A stretch of 64,000 bases of DNA, taken from assembly GCF_000359585.1 (NCBI RefSeq), contig NZ_APMH01000001.1, forward strand, positions 1 to 64,000, read 5' to 3'. The stretch is from Clostridium tyrobutyricum DSM 2637 = ATCC 25755 = JCM 11008 (lineage in GTDB: Bacteria > Bacillota > Clostridia > Clostridiales > Clostridiaceae). This document shows positions 44,006 to 54,224 of the stretch, one piece after another (position 1 is the first letter of the stretch; each line of letters begins with the position of its first letter). The notes under the pieces are model-generated. The model saw only the letters and a program-made list of their open reading frames with translations. It made no database searches and was not told the DNA's origin. Both the position numbers and the translations under genes were made by a program.

Positions 44006-45739
44006 CTACTTATTATATATATAGTTAGTATAATTGTAAATTTCACTAAAAAGTTCTTTAGCTACAGGAGCTGCTGTCTGTGCAGAATAATAGTTTGAAG
44101 CATCCGGTTCATCTATAGATACAATTAACGTAATTTTAGGATCTTGATATGGAGCCATACCTGCAAAAGATGAAACATATTTTCCCGGTTCATATCCTGC
44201 TCCATCAGCATATGCTTTTTGGGCAGTACCAGTTTTACCTGCAATATTACATCCTTTAACATAGGCATTTTTACCAACACCATCTGAGACAACTTTTTCG
44301 AGATATCCCCTAAGTGTTGTTGTGACATCCTTATCCATTATCTTCTTAGCTTTAGTATCCTTAAACTTGCTATTTCCTATAAATTCATTACCTTTATTAA
44401 AGTTTCCAGTTTCTTTCATAATATGAGGTGTAAACCACTTTCCGCCATTTGCTATTGCATTAAATACAGACATATATTGAACTTGTGTCATGGCTACTCC
44501 CTGTCCAAAAGCAGTATTTGCCAAATCTAAATTTTTAACATTTTTAACATTTTTCACTATACCAGATGACTCACCAGGAAGATCTATGCCTGTTTTGGTT
44601 CCAAAACCGAATTTATTTATATGACTATAAAGATTTTCCTTCCCAAGTTGCATTCCAAGCTTGGCAAAACCTACATTGTTAGAATTTTTAAGTATATCCT
44701 GAAGACTCATCATACCATGATCTGCTTTATCCCAATTATATATTAAATTGCCATCAACAGAGACACTGGCATTACATAAGAATTGCTGATTCTCATAACT
44801 TTTACTAGTTTCAAGTGCTACTTCAGATGTAATTGCTTTAAATATTGATCCTGGCTCAAACGCCCATTGCACCGCATTGTTTTTCCATAAATCTTCTGAA
44901 TTGTTAGGTGAATTAAGGTTATTACTGGGCTTATTTACCATTGCAAGTATTTCCCCATTTTTAGGGTTCATTATTGTAATAGTAACACTTTTTGCCTTAT
45001 TTGTTTTAAGGGCGGCATCCGCTGCCTTTTCTGCAAATAGCTGAAGTTTTGCATCTATTGTCAAAACCAGATCTTTTCCATCAATTGGTTTTGTATATGT
45101 AGCTTGATTGTAAGGTAAATCCTCCCTTTTATTATCTACTTCTGATATACTTACTCCCGGAGTACCTGTAAGTAATTTATTATACATTAATTCTACTCCA
45201 CTTAATCCTTGTCCATCAGAATTAGTATGCCCTAAAACTTGAGACAAAAAATTACCATTAACATAATATCTTGTAGTATCAGAAGAAATAACTATTCCAT
45301 TGATACCTAAATTTTGTATTTTTTTAGCTTGTTCACTAGATACTCCTCTTTTTAATGCTGAGTATTCATCATTGGAATTCATAATTTTATCAATATTACT
45401 TTTATCCATTTCCAATATACTTGAAAGCTGATTTTCAAGAGTATCTATACCAATATTTTTATCTTTCAAAGACTGCTTTAATGTTCTTAAATCCAAATCA
45501 ATTCTTGAAGAAGGTTCATTAGTTGCTAATTGATTATAGTTTCTATCTAATATTTCTCCTCTTGTTGGTTTTATCATGGTCTTATCCACCCATTGTTTTT
45601 CAGCCATTAATTTTAGTTTGTCTCCATGAACTGCAGAAATATAGTACAGTCTGCATACAATAGTAATTAAAATCAGAACAATTACAGAGAATACAAAGAA
45701 TAATCTACTACTTGATACAAGCTTGTCCTTTTCATCCAA
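44006..45739 (-). CDS. Class B penicillin-binding protein (SpoVD/PBP2-like)
   Basis: The protein is 577 residues from TTG 45739 (GAGGTG site). It has one N-terminal membrane helix (about 12-32), the PBP dimerisation domain (about 50-215) with RGEILDRNYNQLA, and a transpeptidase domain with active-site SIFK in EPGSIFKAIT (Ser about residue 300), SNN in KNSNNVGF and KTGTAQ. It crosslinks peptidoglycan. The length and lack of PASTA domains resemble SpoVD-like or vegetative PBP2B of clostridia. It lies immediately left of the IS110 element, whose insertion may have changed its upstream region. Confidence 0.9.
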   Translation of the reverse strand: MDEKDKLVSSSRLFFVFSVIVLILITIVCRLYYISAVHGDKLKLMAEKQWVDKTMIKPTRGEILDRNYNQLATNEPSSRIDLDLRTLKQSLKDKNIGIDTLENQLSSILEMDKSNIDKIMNSNDEYSALKRGVSSEQAKKIQNLGINGIVISSDTTRYYVNGNFLSQVLGHTNSDGQGLSGVELMYNKLLTGTPGVSISEVDNKREDLPYNQATYTKPIDGKDLVLTIDAKLQLFAEKAADAALKTNKAKSVTITIMNPKNGEILAMVNKPSNNLNSPNNSEDLWKNNAVQWAFEPGSIFKAITSEVALETSKSYENQQFLCNASVSVDGNLIYNWDKADHGMMSLQDILKNSNNVGFAKLGMQLGKENLYSHINKFGFGTKTGIDLPGESSGIVKNVKNVKNLDLANTAFGQGVAMTQVQYMSVFNAIANGGKWFTPHIMKETGNFNKGNEFIGNSKFKDTKAKKIMDKDVTTTLRGYLEKVVSDGVGKNAYVKGCNIAGKTGTAQKAYADGAGYEPGKYVSSFAGMAPYQDPKITLIVSIDEPDASNYYSAQTAAPVAKELFSEIYNYTNYIYNK

Positions 45740-46145
45740 TATATTTCACCTCTTGTATAATGTAGTTACAATATTCAATAGAAAACTATCTTGAATTCTA
45801 ACGAACATTACAACTCATTTCTTTTAATTTATTCGAAGATTTTCTACCCGATAGGGTGTACTAATCTCATCTGACTTAGTTTTCTATTTTCCCTTATTGG
45901 GAATCCAAACTAGTAAATATTGTTGTATAATATCTCATGAATAGAAGATAGATGTATCACCTCTGGGAAGTGACTCTAACGAGTCATTAATACCCGAGAA
46001 TTAGCATATCATTCCATCAGTGAGAGTTCTGTGTTTAGCTGGTTGGGTTTCCCTTTGGGAACTACCCGTGTCACAAACAAGGTTACAAAATTACTGATAG
46101 AAATGGAATATCTATTCTATCTCAAAAGCAAAGGAGATATTATTT
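45740..46145 (+). other. 406-bp gap: PBP gene upstream region and IS110 left non-coding end
   Basis: The first about 30 bp are the PBP ribosome binding site region. From about 45830 on, the stretch has dense secondary structure, including a hairpin at about 45885-45905 (TTCCCTTATTGGGAA), a -10 box TATAAT at 45926-45931 and the hairpins listed under the ncRNA entry. A strong AAGGAG site lies at 46130 before the IS110 start. The left end of the element was not resolved. Confidence 0.65.
45938..46125 (+). ncRNA. Candidate IS110 bridge RNA (upstream of the transposase)
   Basis: A TATAAT box (45926-45931) precedes about 190 nt of non-coding sequence that folds into discrete elements: an 8-bp hairpin (45969-45976 with 45981-45988), a region AGAATT/AGTTCT with large internal loop (45997-46030), and a hairpin GGGTTTCCC with GGGAA..ACCC (46045-46067). 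Its length is close to the approximately 177-nt bridge RNA of IS621. Loop pairing with target and donor was not demonstrated. Confidence 0.45.
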
Positions 46146-47441
46146 ATGAGTAAATTTTTTTATAGATCAACAGTTGGAATTGATGTATCAGCAGACTTTT
46201 CTGTAGCTGCCATATTGTCACCTGACGGTGAAGTTCATAGAAAGCCTTTTAAGATTAATCATAATAGAAATGGTTTTGATTACCTAGTAGATCAAATAAA
46301 AAAAGCGGAGAAAGAGTTTAACATGAAAACGGCAATTTTCATGGAATCTACTGGCGTATACCATCTTACTCTTTTCCACTTTCTTAAGGATACATTTGAA
46401 ACATGTATCTTGAATCCACTCATTACTAATTGTAACAAAAATGTGGATATAAGAAAAGTGAAAAATGATAAAAAAGATGCTTTAACCATTGCTAAAATAG
46501 GTAAATTTCAAGATGTCAAATATTCTTGTAACTTTGATATCGAAATCTACACACTAAAATCTCTCTGTGGAGATTACTATAAGTTCACTGATAGTAAATC
46601 TACATTTAAGAAAAAACTTTCTACTGACTTAAGAGTTATCTTTCCAACTTATAACACTGTTTTTTCAAACATAACCAGTAAAACATTAATTGCAATTTTG
46701 AAAACTTATTCAAGCCCTGAGGCAATCTTAAATGCTGATAAGAACAAACTTATTAAGCTTATATCCGCACATTCAAGAAAAGGACAGGTGTACAGTGAAA
46801 ATACTTATAAAAAACTAATTGATGCTGCTGGAGAAGCTGTTTATATTGGTCTAAACTCACCCAGTTTATTTGTAAAAATTATTAACACAATTTCCATAAT
46901 GGAAGCATTAGAAATTCAGATTGAAAACTTATTAAAAGAAATACATCTATTAATGTGCAGCAATAGAATTTCTGCTGAATTTAAGAAAAATGTTCAATTA
47001 ATTTATTCAATACCAGGTGTTGGTGAGCTAACTGCCACCACAATAATGAGTGAAATCGGCAATATAAAAAGTTTTGTTAAACCTAAACACTTAGTTGCTT
47101 ATTTTGGTATAGATCCCTCTGTAAGCCAGTCTGGAAAGTTTAACAGTAACAAAAATGTTATGTCTAAACATGGTACCAGGATAGGACGAAGGGCCTTATA
47201 CGCTGTCGCTTTAGCATCTATACGTAAAATTAGAAACGATGAGCCTATAAATAAAGTTCTACTTAATTTCTACAAGGAAAATATGAAAGGTAAAAGCAAG
47301 AAAGTCGACTTGGTGGCAATAATGCACAAGCTAATAAATTACATATTTTCCGTTCTTAAAAACCAAAAAGAGTATGAACTTCGTGACCCTAAGATACATG
47401 TTAAAATGCATCTTAATAAACAATCTAACTCTGCAGCCTGA
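46146..47441 (+). CDS. IS110-family transposase (DEDD recombinase)
   Basis: This 431-residue protein has the N-terminal RuvC-like domain with the DEDD residues: Asp in VGIDVSADFSV, Glu in FMESTGVYH, Asp in KNDKKDALTI. The C-terminal Transposase_20 domain has SIPGVGELTATTIMSEIG and YFGIDPSVSQSGKF with the catalytic Ser region, then GTRIGRRALYAVA. Such enzymes use a bridge RNA to choose target and donor DNA. The open frame is complete, ATG 46146 has an AAGGAG site, and nothing in the sequence suggests inactivation. Confidence 0.94.
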   Translation: MSKFFYRSTVGIDVSADFSVAAILSPDGEVHRKPFKINHNRNGFDYLVDQIKKAEKEFNMKTAIFMESTGVYHLTLFHFLKDTFETCILNPLITNCNKNVDIRKVKNDKKDALTIAKIGKFQDVKYSCNFDIEIYTLKSLCGDYYKFTDSKSTFKKKLSTDLRVIFPTYNTVFSNITSKTLIAILKTYSSPEAILNADKNKLIKLISAHSRKGQVYSENTYKKLIDAAGEAVYIGLNSPSLFVKIINTISIMEALEIQIENLLKEIHLLMCSNRISAEFKKNVQLIYSIPGVGELTATTIMSEIGNIKSFVKPKHLVAYFGIDPSVSQSGKFNSNKNVMSKHGTRIGRRALYAVALASIRKIRNDEPINKVLLNFYKENMKGKSKKVDLVAIMHKLINYIFSVLKNQKEYELRDPKIHVKMHLNKQSNSAA

Positions 47442-47726
47442 CGGCTAAAAAATAAAAGCTTAATTTATTAACAATTAATTCCATTGTTCGTGTTTTTCAA
47501 TGGATTTTTTGTCATACTTATTTTTACTCGTAAATTTTTTTGCTAAATATTATTGACTTTTACTAGCTGGTCTAAACTGTTTTCTTAAAAATATAGATGC
47601 CATTCCATAATTTTATATTATATACAAATTATTTGCAAATTATATTATCAATTTTATGTATAAAAATACCCACAGATACTATTATAGCAGTTCTGCAGGT
47701 GTTTTAGTCCGATTTATTTCATTTTA

Positions 47727-49601
47727 TTATTTAATTAGACAACATACATCATTGGCAAATTGCACTGGATCATCTACAGGAAGGCCCTCAATAAGCAGTG
47801 CCTGATTATAAAGCACATTTGAATACATCTTAAGTTTATCCTTATCCTCCTGAAATGCTTTCTTTATGGCCTTAAACATTTCATGATTAGTATTTATTTC
47901 CAAAATCTTATCAGCTTTAACCTTTTGATTATTTGGCATCATATTAAGTACCTTTTCCATTTCAATAGACATATCTCCATCATTTGCAAGGCAAACTGGA
48001 TGTGTCTTTAATCTGTTTGATGCCCTAACTTCTTTAACCTTATCCTTAAGTACTTCCTTCATAAAGTCAAAAAGATCTTTGTTTTCTTCAGTTTCCTTTT
48101 TACTTTCTTTTTCATCAGACTCAAATCCCAAATCTTTACTTGAAACTGATTTAAATTCTTTGTCTTTATATTTCATGAGCATCTTAATAGCAAATTCATC
48201 AACTTCATCCGTAAAATACAATATTTCAAATCCCTTGTCTTTAACCAATTCAGTTTGAGGTAATTTTTCAACCTTTTCTACAGTTTCACCCGCTGCATAA
48301 TATATAAATTTTTGATCATCTTTCATGCGGGATACATATTCATCAAGACTTACAAGCTTCTTCTCAGTAGAAGAATAAAACATCAATAAATCCTGAAGTA
48401 CTTCCTTATTGGCTCCAAAATCTGAATAAACCCCATATTTAAGCTGTCTTCCAAAGTTTTTATAGAACTCTTCATATTTTTCACGGTCCTTTTTAAGCAT
48501 CAAAAGAAGTTCACTTTTAATTTTGTCTTTTATTCTCTTAGCAATAAATTTAAGTTGTCTATCATGTTGTAAAAGTTCCCTCGATATATTAAGAGAAAGA
48601 TCTGCAGAATCAACCAATCCTTGAACAAAGCTAAAATAATCAGGCAATAAATCTGCACATTTATCCATTATTAAAACTCCGTTTGAATAGAGTTCCAGGC
48701 CCTTTTCAAATTCTTTTGTATAAAAATCATAAGGAGCCTTGGCTGGGATAAATAATAGTGTAGTATAACTTACTATTCCTTCAGCCTTGGAATGAATAAC
48801 CTTTAATGGTTTTTCATATCCAAAATGCTTATCCATATAAAATTGATTATAATCTTCCTCTTTTAATTCATTTTTATTTTTTCTCCAAATTGGTACCATG
48901 CTATTTAAGGTTTCATCTTCAAAATAGTCCTCATGTTCTTTTTCATTATCCTTTTTAGGTCTGCTCTTCTTTACCATCATCTTTATTGGGTACTTTATAA
49001 AATCAGAATACTTCTTAACTAAATCCCTAATTTTATATTCCTCAAGAAAATCATCATATTTTTCATCTTCAGTATTTTCTTTAATTTTTAACACAATTTC
49101 AGTGCCTACTGAATCTTTTTGACAAGGTTCAATATTATAACCTTCTACACCTTTTGATTCCCATTTATAAGCCTCATCTGAATCTATTGATTTAGTTTTT
49201 ACAGTAACTAAATCAGATACCATGAAAGCAGAATAAAATCCCACTCCAAATTGTCCTATTATATCTACTCCATCTTTTATTTCATTTTCGTTTTTAAAAG
49301 AAAGGGAGCCACTTTTTGCAATAGTGCCAAGATTATTTTCAAGTTCCTCCTTTGTCATTCCTATACCTGTATCAGTAATCGTAAGTGTTCTTTTTTCCTT
49401 GTCCGCAGTAATTCTAATATAAAAATCTTCTTTATTAAAGCTTACATTTTCATCAACAAGTGACTTATAATAGCTTTTATCTATTGCATCACTTGCATTT
49501 GATATAAGTTCTCTTAAAAATATTTCCTTGTTTGTATAAATTGAATTAATCATCAAGTCAAGCAATCTTCTTGACTCTGCTTTAAATTGTTTTGTAGACA
49601 T
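47727..49601 (-). CDS. htpG: Hsp90-family chaperone HtpG
   Basis: The 624-residue protein shows the HtpG pattern: [31 protein letters not shown], the ATP-lid [11 protein letters not shown] and [16 protein letters not shown], then a middle domain with [12 protein letters not shown], and the C-terminal dimerisation domain with [12 protein letters not shown]. It folds and holds client proteins in the cytoplasm during heat stress. A CIRCE element lies 113 bp upstream (49714-49740), so HrcA control is likely; this differs from Bacillus subtilis, where htpG is not a CIRCE gene. Confidence 0.97.
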   Translation of the reverse strand: MSTKQFKAESRRLLDLMINSIYTNKEIFLRELISNASDAIDKSYYKSLVDENVSFNKEDFYIRITADKEKRTLTITDTGIGMTKEELENNLGTIAKSGSLSFKNENEIKDGVDIIGQFGVGFYSAFMVSDLVTVKTKSIDSDEAYKWESKGVEGYNIEPCQKDSVGTEIVLKIKENTEDEKYDDFLEEYKIRDLVKKYSDFIKYPIKMMVKKSRPKKDNEKEHEDYFEDETLNSMVPIWRKNKNELKEEDYNQFYMDKHFGYEKPLKVIHSKAEGIVSYTTLLFIPAKAPYDFYTKEFEKGLELYSNGVLIMDKCADLLPDYFSFVQGLVDSADLSLNISRELLQHDRQLKFIAKRIKDKIKSELLLMLKKDREKYEEFYKNFGRQLKYGVYSDFGANKEVLQDLLMFYSSTEKKLVSLDEYVSRMKDDQKFIYYAAGETVEKVEKLPQTELVKDKGFEILYFTDEVDEFAIKMLMKYKDKEFKSVSSKDLGFESDEKESKKETEENKDLFDFMKEVLKDKVKEVRASNRLKTHPVCLANDGDMSIEMEKVLNMMPNNQKVKADKILEINTNHEMFKAIKKAFQEDKDKLKMYSNVLYNQALLIEGLPVDDPVQFANDVCCLIK

Positions 49602-49713
49602 CGTACCATTTCCCTTCTCTATAAATAAATATTTTATATTTTTTATGTAAAAACCTCAATAAAACTACATCTCTATAGTATTGATGTAGTTTATTTGAGA
49701 ATTATTGTTTCTA

Positions 49714-49740
49714 TTAGCACTCATAATAACTGAGTGCTAA
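49714..49740. promoter_or_regulatory. CIRCE element (HrcA operator) upstream of htpG
   Basis: The sequence is TTAGCACTC, 9 bp (ATAATAACT), GAGTGCTAA, an exact match to the CIRCE consensus. It lies 113 bp upstream of the htpG ATG and on the same transcript leader. Confidence 0.95.
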
Positions 49741-49785
49741 TTTTATTTTAACAATTATTTATTGTTTGTCAATATGTCTCTAATA

Positions 49786-50946
49786 TTATTTACTAACTTT
49801 TTCAATAATCTGAAGGATTTGTGAACCAGCTTCATCCAATTCATTCATCTTGTTTTTAACTGTATTCAAATTTTCAATTAGTTTGGTATTTTTTTCAGAT
49901 ATACCCTGCATATTATTAGCCCCATCTGTAAAATTTTGTGCCATTTCATTTATGACTTTTACTATTCCGCCAATAAATGAATTTAATTCCTGAGATGAAG
50001 CACTGAAGTTATTCATAAATTCATTTATTCTATTGGAATCTTTGGAATATCTTGAGGATGCCTCATCAAATTTGTCATAATCCTGTGAGACTTCAGTTGA
50101 TATATAACTTAATGCACTTTTAGAACCTTCTACCAGTCTATTTACAGAATCCACTACTGAATCAACTATTACTTTTATATTTCCTGCAGTTTCACCGGAC
50201 TGTTTTGCAAGTTCCTTTACTTCATCTGCTACTACCGAGAATCCCTTGCCTGCTTCTCCTGCTCTTGCAGCCTCTATAGATGCATTTAAAGCCAAAAGAT
50301 TAGTCTGTTCTGTAATATCGATTATTGCCTGTGTAAGCTTGGTTATTTCATTTACAGATTTACTCTCTTCTATAGCACTTTCTATATCCTTCTTTATATT
50401 TGAATACATAGTATTTGATCTGTCACGTGCTTTTTGCGTTGTAATTTGAAGTTCTTTACCCCTTTTAGAAGATTCCTGTGAGAATTTTGAACCTTCTTTT
50501 GCCTTGTCGGATATGTCATTTACTGCATTTCCCATTTCTCCTGAAGATGCAGCTATTTCTTCTGCAGATGCCGAGTTTTCTTCCATGCTTGCTGATATAT
50601 TCTCTATTTCTCCTGCAGTTTCACCCAATTCATTTTCTAATTTTTCAACAAAATTTACCACATTATGTATGTTTTCATTTATACTATTTGCCAGAGAATT
50701 TAAATTTTCTATAAATTCTTGTAAATTGGTGTTGGAATTTTCATTCGAGTTTTTTTGAATATTTTCTGTTGATAAGATTTTTTTGGAGAATAGAACGGCT
50801 CCTATTATGCTGGAAATAACCCCAATTAAAAGCATTACCAAAATTGTTATTACTGAAACTTGATTAAATGTCAATATTGAAAAAATTATTATAGGAATCA
50901 TAACAATTAAAAAAATAAGCAATACTGACTTCTTGGTGAAATTCAT
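49786..50946 (-). CDS. Methyl-accepting chemotaxis protein with short membrane anchor
   Basis: This 386-residue protein has two N-terminal helices (about 8-25 and 30-52) with hardly any extracellular loop, then a linker and the MCP signalling domain whose tip is [31 protein letters not shown], the canonical CheA/CheW-binding stretch. It signals to the flagellar chemotaxis array, sensing membrane or cytoplasmic cues because no external sensor domain exists. ATG 50946 follows AAAGGAG. It is a single gene. Confidence 0.93.
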   Translation of the reverse strand: MNFTKKSVLLIFLIVMIPIIIFSILTFNQVSVITILVMLLIGVISSIIGAVLFSKKILSTENIQKNSNENSNTNLQEFIENLNSLANSINENIHNVVNFVEKLENELGETAGEIENISASMEENSASAEEIAASSGEMGNAVNDISDKAKEGSKFSQESSKRGKELQITTQKARDRSNTMYSNIKKDIESAIEESKSVNEITKLTQAIIDITEQTNLLALNASIEAARAGEAGKGFSVVADEVKELAKQSGETAGNIKVIVDSVVDSVNRLVEGSKSALSYISTEVSQDYDKFDEASSRYSKDSNRINEFMNNFSASSQELNSFIGGIVKVINEMAQNFTDGANNMQGISEKNTKLIENLNTVKNKMNELDEAGSQILQIIEKVSK

Positions 50947-51039
50947 TCTAAGTCCACTCCTTTTTAAATATATTATGTGTTAATTAAATTATCGTATCTT
51001 ATATGAAATCTTTATCCTTTTATCGATAAATACTTTAAT

Positions 51040-52020
51040 TTAACAAACTTCCCATGGATTTTCTTTTTTCTCAACAAATAAAATACAACTTAAAATAGAA
51101 TTTTCAACCATATCACTTACAGCCTGATCAGTATAAAAAGCCGTATGAGGTGTAACAATAACATTAGGATATGACTTAAGTATTGCCAAATCCCTATTAT
51201 CAAGTACCTGACATTTTAGATCATTATAATATATATTTGATTCATTTTCTATAACATCCAAAGCTACCCCACCAATTTTTTTCTTTTCTATACCATCAAT
51301 TAAATCATCGGTATTTATTAAAGATCCTCTGGCTGTATTAATAATAAATACTCCTTCTTTCATCAATGTTATAGAATTCTTATCTATTATATGATAATTA
51401 TCCTTTGTAGCTGGCACATGCATTGTTATAATATTGCTTTTTTGAAATAGTTCTTTTAGATTAACATACTCAACATATTGATTTAATTTTTTATCTTTAT
51501 ATATATCATAGGCCAACATTTTACAATCAAATCCACTTAAATGCTTTATTACAGTTTTTCCAATTCTCCCCGTTCCAATAATCCCCACAGTTAAGTTTTG
51601 TAATTCTTTTCCTTGAACTCCCTTTAAAGAATAATCTTGTACATTGCTTCGTTCCATAATAGTTTTGATTTTCCTTGATATCATAAGTATCATCATTATG
51701 GTATAATCAGCTACGCTATTTGGTGAATATGTTACATTTCCAACATGAATACCAAACTCCCTAGCACTTTTAATATCTATATGATCATATCCAATTGTTC
51801 TTGTAGATATAAACCTTACACCAACTTCATAAAATTTTTTAATTAAATTTCTATCAACTGGCGTTGTAATAATACTTATACAATTAAATCCACTTGCTAG
51901 ATTCGCATTTTCCAAAGTTGGTCCTTCTTTACACAATTCAATTTCAACATTATATTTTTTACTAAACTTATCCAAATACTTAGCTTCATCCATTCTATAA
52001 CTATATACTAAAATTTTCAT
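51040..52020 (-). CDS. VanH/D-lactate dehydrogenase-like 2-hydroxyacid dehydrogenase
   Basis: This 326-residue protein has the NAD-binding motif VGIIGTGRIGKTVI (about 142-155), and the catalytic Arg (INTARGSL), Glu (VIENES) and His (VTPHTAFYTDQA). The RTIGYDHIDIKSA start and the YSPNSVADYTIMM segment are very close to VanH/fermentative D-LDH, which reduce pyruvate to D-lactate with NADH. No vanA/ddl or vanX is in the window, so it is more likely a fermentative D-lactate dehydrogenase than a resistance gene. ATG 52020 has a GGGGGAG site. Confidence 0.88.
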   Translation of the reverse strand: MKILVYSYRMDEAKYLDKFSKKYNVEIELCKEGPTLENANLASGFNCISIITTPVDRNLIKKFYEVGVRFISTRTIGYDHIDIKSAREFGIHVGNVTYSPNSVADYTIMMILMISRKIKTIMERSNVQDYSLKGVQGKELQNLTVGIIGTGRIGKTVIKHLSGFDCKMLAYDIYKDKKLNQYVEYVNLKELFQKSNIITMHVPATKDNYHIIDKNSITLMKEGVFIINTARGSLINTDDLIDGIEKKKIGGVALDVIENESNIYYNDLKCQVLDNRDLAILKSYPNVIVTPHTAFYTDQAVSDMVENSILSCILFVEKKENPWEVC

Positions 52021-52120
52021 TGTTAATAAACTCCCCCTTATGTTTTCATATTATTCCATATGAAGACTATAAATGTAATTTTATATCATTAAATATTATA
52101 ATTCAACCAATTGCTAAAAT

Positions 52121-52157
52121 AGCACTTAATTCATCTTTATAATAGGAATTAAGTGCT
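52121..52157 (-). terminator. Terminator of the TIGR04540-like gene
   Basis: A 12-bp perfect stem (AGCACTTAATTC with complement) lies 13 bp after the gene's stop codon, with T-rich sequence (ATTTTAGC) following on the minus strand. Confidence 0.7.
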
Positions 52158-52169
52158 TGAATATACAAA

Positions 52170-52403
52170 CTATTTCATTTTCTTATATATATTATCTATA
52201 ACATCTACTCTTTCCCTGCCTATTGCATTAGCTAGCCTAGTCGGCATAAATCCATTTTTATAAACTCTGTCCTCATTGGCACTTATTATAGTCTTAACTG
52301 ATTCTTCTAATTTATCTTGATCTATCAAGTCATCAAAATATGACTCAACTAAATCTCTTAATCTGCTTGCCAATTCATTTGGATTTTTATAAACTTGTCT
52401 CAT
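52170..52403 (-). CDS. TIGR04540-like small clostridial protein
   Basis: From ATG 52403 (GAGGAGTATAATAAAA site) the protein has 77 residues, beginning MRQVYKNPNELASRLRDLVESYFDD. This matches my memory of the clostridial TIGR04540 family, small mostly helical acidic/basic proteins of unknown function; the segment NGFMPTRLANAIGRERVDVIDNI is the best conserved. It is a single gene upstream of a terminator and after the ABC exporter genes. I cannot assign a role. Confidence 0.7.
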   Translation of the reverse strand: MRQVYKNPNELASRLRDLVESYFDDLIDQDKLEESVKTIISANEDRVYKNGFMPTRLANAIGRERVDVIDNIYKKMK

Positions 52404-52478
52404 TTTTATTATACTCCTCATAATTTAATATTAATTTTATATGACTATGAATTATTATATTTTATTTGCTCAAATATT

Positions 52479-54224
52479 TCAATAACTCTCTCTACTTTCA
52501 AACTGACTTTTATAAAGTTTGGCATAAAATCCACCTTTGTTTAACAATTCTTCATGATTTCCTCGTTCAACTATTTCACCATTATTCATTACCAATATAA
52601 TATCTGCATTACGTATAGTAGATAGTCTGTGTGCTATTACAAAACTTGTTTTTCCATTCATCATTACCTGAAAAGCACTTTGAATTTTTGCCTCTGTTCT
52701 CGTATCAATATTACTAGTTGCTTCATCTAATATGAGCATAGGTGGATTTATTAACATAACCCTTGCTATGGTCAATAACTGCTTTTGTCCTTCTGAAAGA
52801 TTTGACCCTGCTTCTGTTATAACAGTATCATAGCCCTCTGGAAGTCTTTTTATAAAATTATGAACATATGCTTCTTTTGCAGCTTTTTCAATTTCACATT
52901 GTGAAGCTTCCTGTTTTCCATAACTTATATTTTCCCTTATTGTACCTTCAAACAGCCATGTATCCTGCAGAACCATCCCAAATAATCTTCTAAGATTATT
53001 TCTTTTAATTTCATATATATTGGTTCCATCTATCATTATATTTCCTGCATTTATATCATAAAATCTCATAAGAAGATTAACTATTGTAGTTTTCCCTGCA
53101 CCTGTAGGTCCAACAATTGCAATAGTATTTCCTTTTTTTATGTCTGCACTAAAATTATTTATTAGCGGTACTTCTTTTACATATGAAAAAAATACATTTT
53201 GAAAATCTATATTTCCATTACATTTGATAATTTCTTTAGTGTTTTTTGAATCATCTACTTCCTGAACTTCATCAATAATTGAAAATACCCTTTCACAAGA
53301 TGCAAGAGCAGCTTGAAGTTGTGTAGCAACACTGGTTATATTATTTATGGGCTGAGAAAATTGAGTTGAATATGTTAGAAAACTTGATATTGTTCCTACA
53401 CTAAGGCCATTTAGAACTGAAAGAAGTCCTCCAACTACTCCAACCAATACATATGTTATATTATTTACAAATCTAGTTGATGGATTTGTAAGTGATGAAT
53501 AAAATTGTGCCTGTTGACCACATTTATAAAGTCTGGTATTGATTTCATTGAACTTTTTCTGTGAATTTTCTTCATAACCGAAAACTTTTACTATTTTTTG
53601 ATTGCCTATAATCTCCTCAATATATCCATTTAATTCACCTACTGTCTTTTGCTGTTCTTTAAACATCTTGTTTGATCTTTTAGTAATAAAAGAAGCTATA
53701 ACAAAACAGAGTGGTGTCATGCATAAAATGACCAAACTTATCTTTATACTCAATGCAAACATCAATACTATAGAACATATTACAGTTACAATTCCAGGAT
53801 AAAATTGTGTAATTCCCTGAAATAGTCCATCTGAAATGGCATCAATATCATTTGTCAGCCTGCTCATTATATCTCCATGTGCATTAGAATCAAAATACTT
53901 TAAAGGAAGCTTTTCAATTTTATCAAATGCTTCATTTCGTATATCTCTTACAGTTCTAAAGGATATTATATTAGCTAAAATCGTAAATATCCACATGAAA
54001 AAAGAACTTACTCCATAAACTACTGCCAATATAATTATTATTTTAAATAAATCAGGGAAATCCACTCTGCCCTGTCCTATAATTCTATCTATTGCCTTTC
54101 CAACAATAAATGGGATAAATGCTGTTAATATGTTGCTGACAAGTGCACATACAAGAGATATAACCAGATATATTTTATAATTGCCAATATATTTAAATAA
54201 TCTAAATAAACTATTCTTTTTCAT
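52479..54224 (-). CDS. ABC exporter half-transporter, canonical ATPase subunit
   Basis: This 581-residue half transporter has six membrane helices in about residues 15-310 and an ATPase domain (about 340-575) with Walker A GPTGAGKTT, Q-loop LQDTWLF, signature LSEGQKQL, Walker B LILDEATSNID with the catalytic Glu and H-loop IAHRLST. It therefore has complete ATPase residues. It overlaps the preceding gene by 14 bp and pairs with it in a heterodimer of the BmrCD/LmrCD/TM287-288 type that exports drugs or lipids. Confidence 0.93.
   Translation of the reverse strand: MKKNSLFRLFKYIGNYKIYLVISLVCALVSNILTAFIPFIVGKAIDRIIGQGRVDFPDLFKIIIILAVVYGVSSFFMWIFTILANIISFRTVRDIRNEAFDKIEKLPLKYFDSNAHGDIMSRLTNDIDAISDGLFQGITQFYPGIVTVICSIVLMFALSIKISLVILCMTPLCFVIASFITKRSNKMFKEQQKTVGELNGYIEEIIGNQKIVKVFGYEENSQKKFNEINTRLYKCGQQAQFYSSLTNPSTRFVNNITYVLVGVVGGLLSVLNGLSVGTISSFLTYSTQFSQPINNITSVATQLQAALASCERVFSIIDEVQEVDDSKNTKEIIKCNGNIDFQNVFFSYVKEVPLINNFSADIKKGNTIAIVGPTGAGKTTIVNLLMRFYDINAGNIMIDGTNIYEIKRNNLRRLFGMVLQDTWLFEGTIRENISYGKQEASQCEIEKAAKEAYVHNFIKRLPEGYDTVITEAGSNLSEGQKQLLTIARVMLINPPMLILDEATSNIDTRTEAKIQSAFQVMMNGKTSFVIAHRLSTIRNADIILVMNNGEIVERGNHEELLNKGGFYAKLYKSQFESRESY

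Larger units (their letters stand above)
45900..47480 (+). mobile_element. IS110-family insertion sequence (approximate limits)
   Basis: The element carries the 431-residue transposase at 46146-47441 and structured non-coding DNA upstream. The limits given are the part I can support; the exact ends and the short core target sequence were not found, as IS110 members often lack terminal inverted repeats. It sits between the PBP and htpG genes. A long left non-coding end suggests the IS110 subgroup, not IS1111. Confidence 0.55.
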
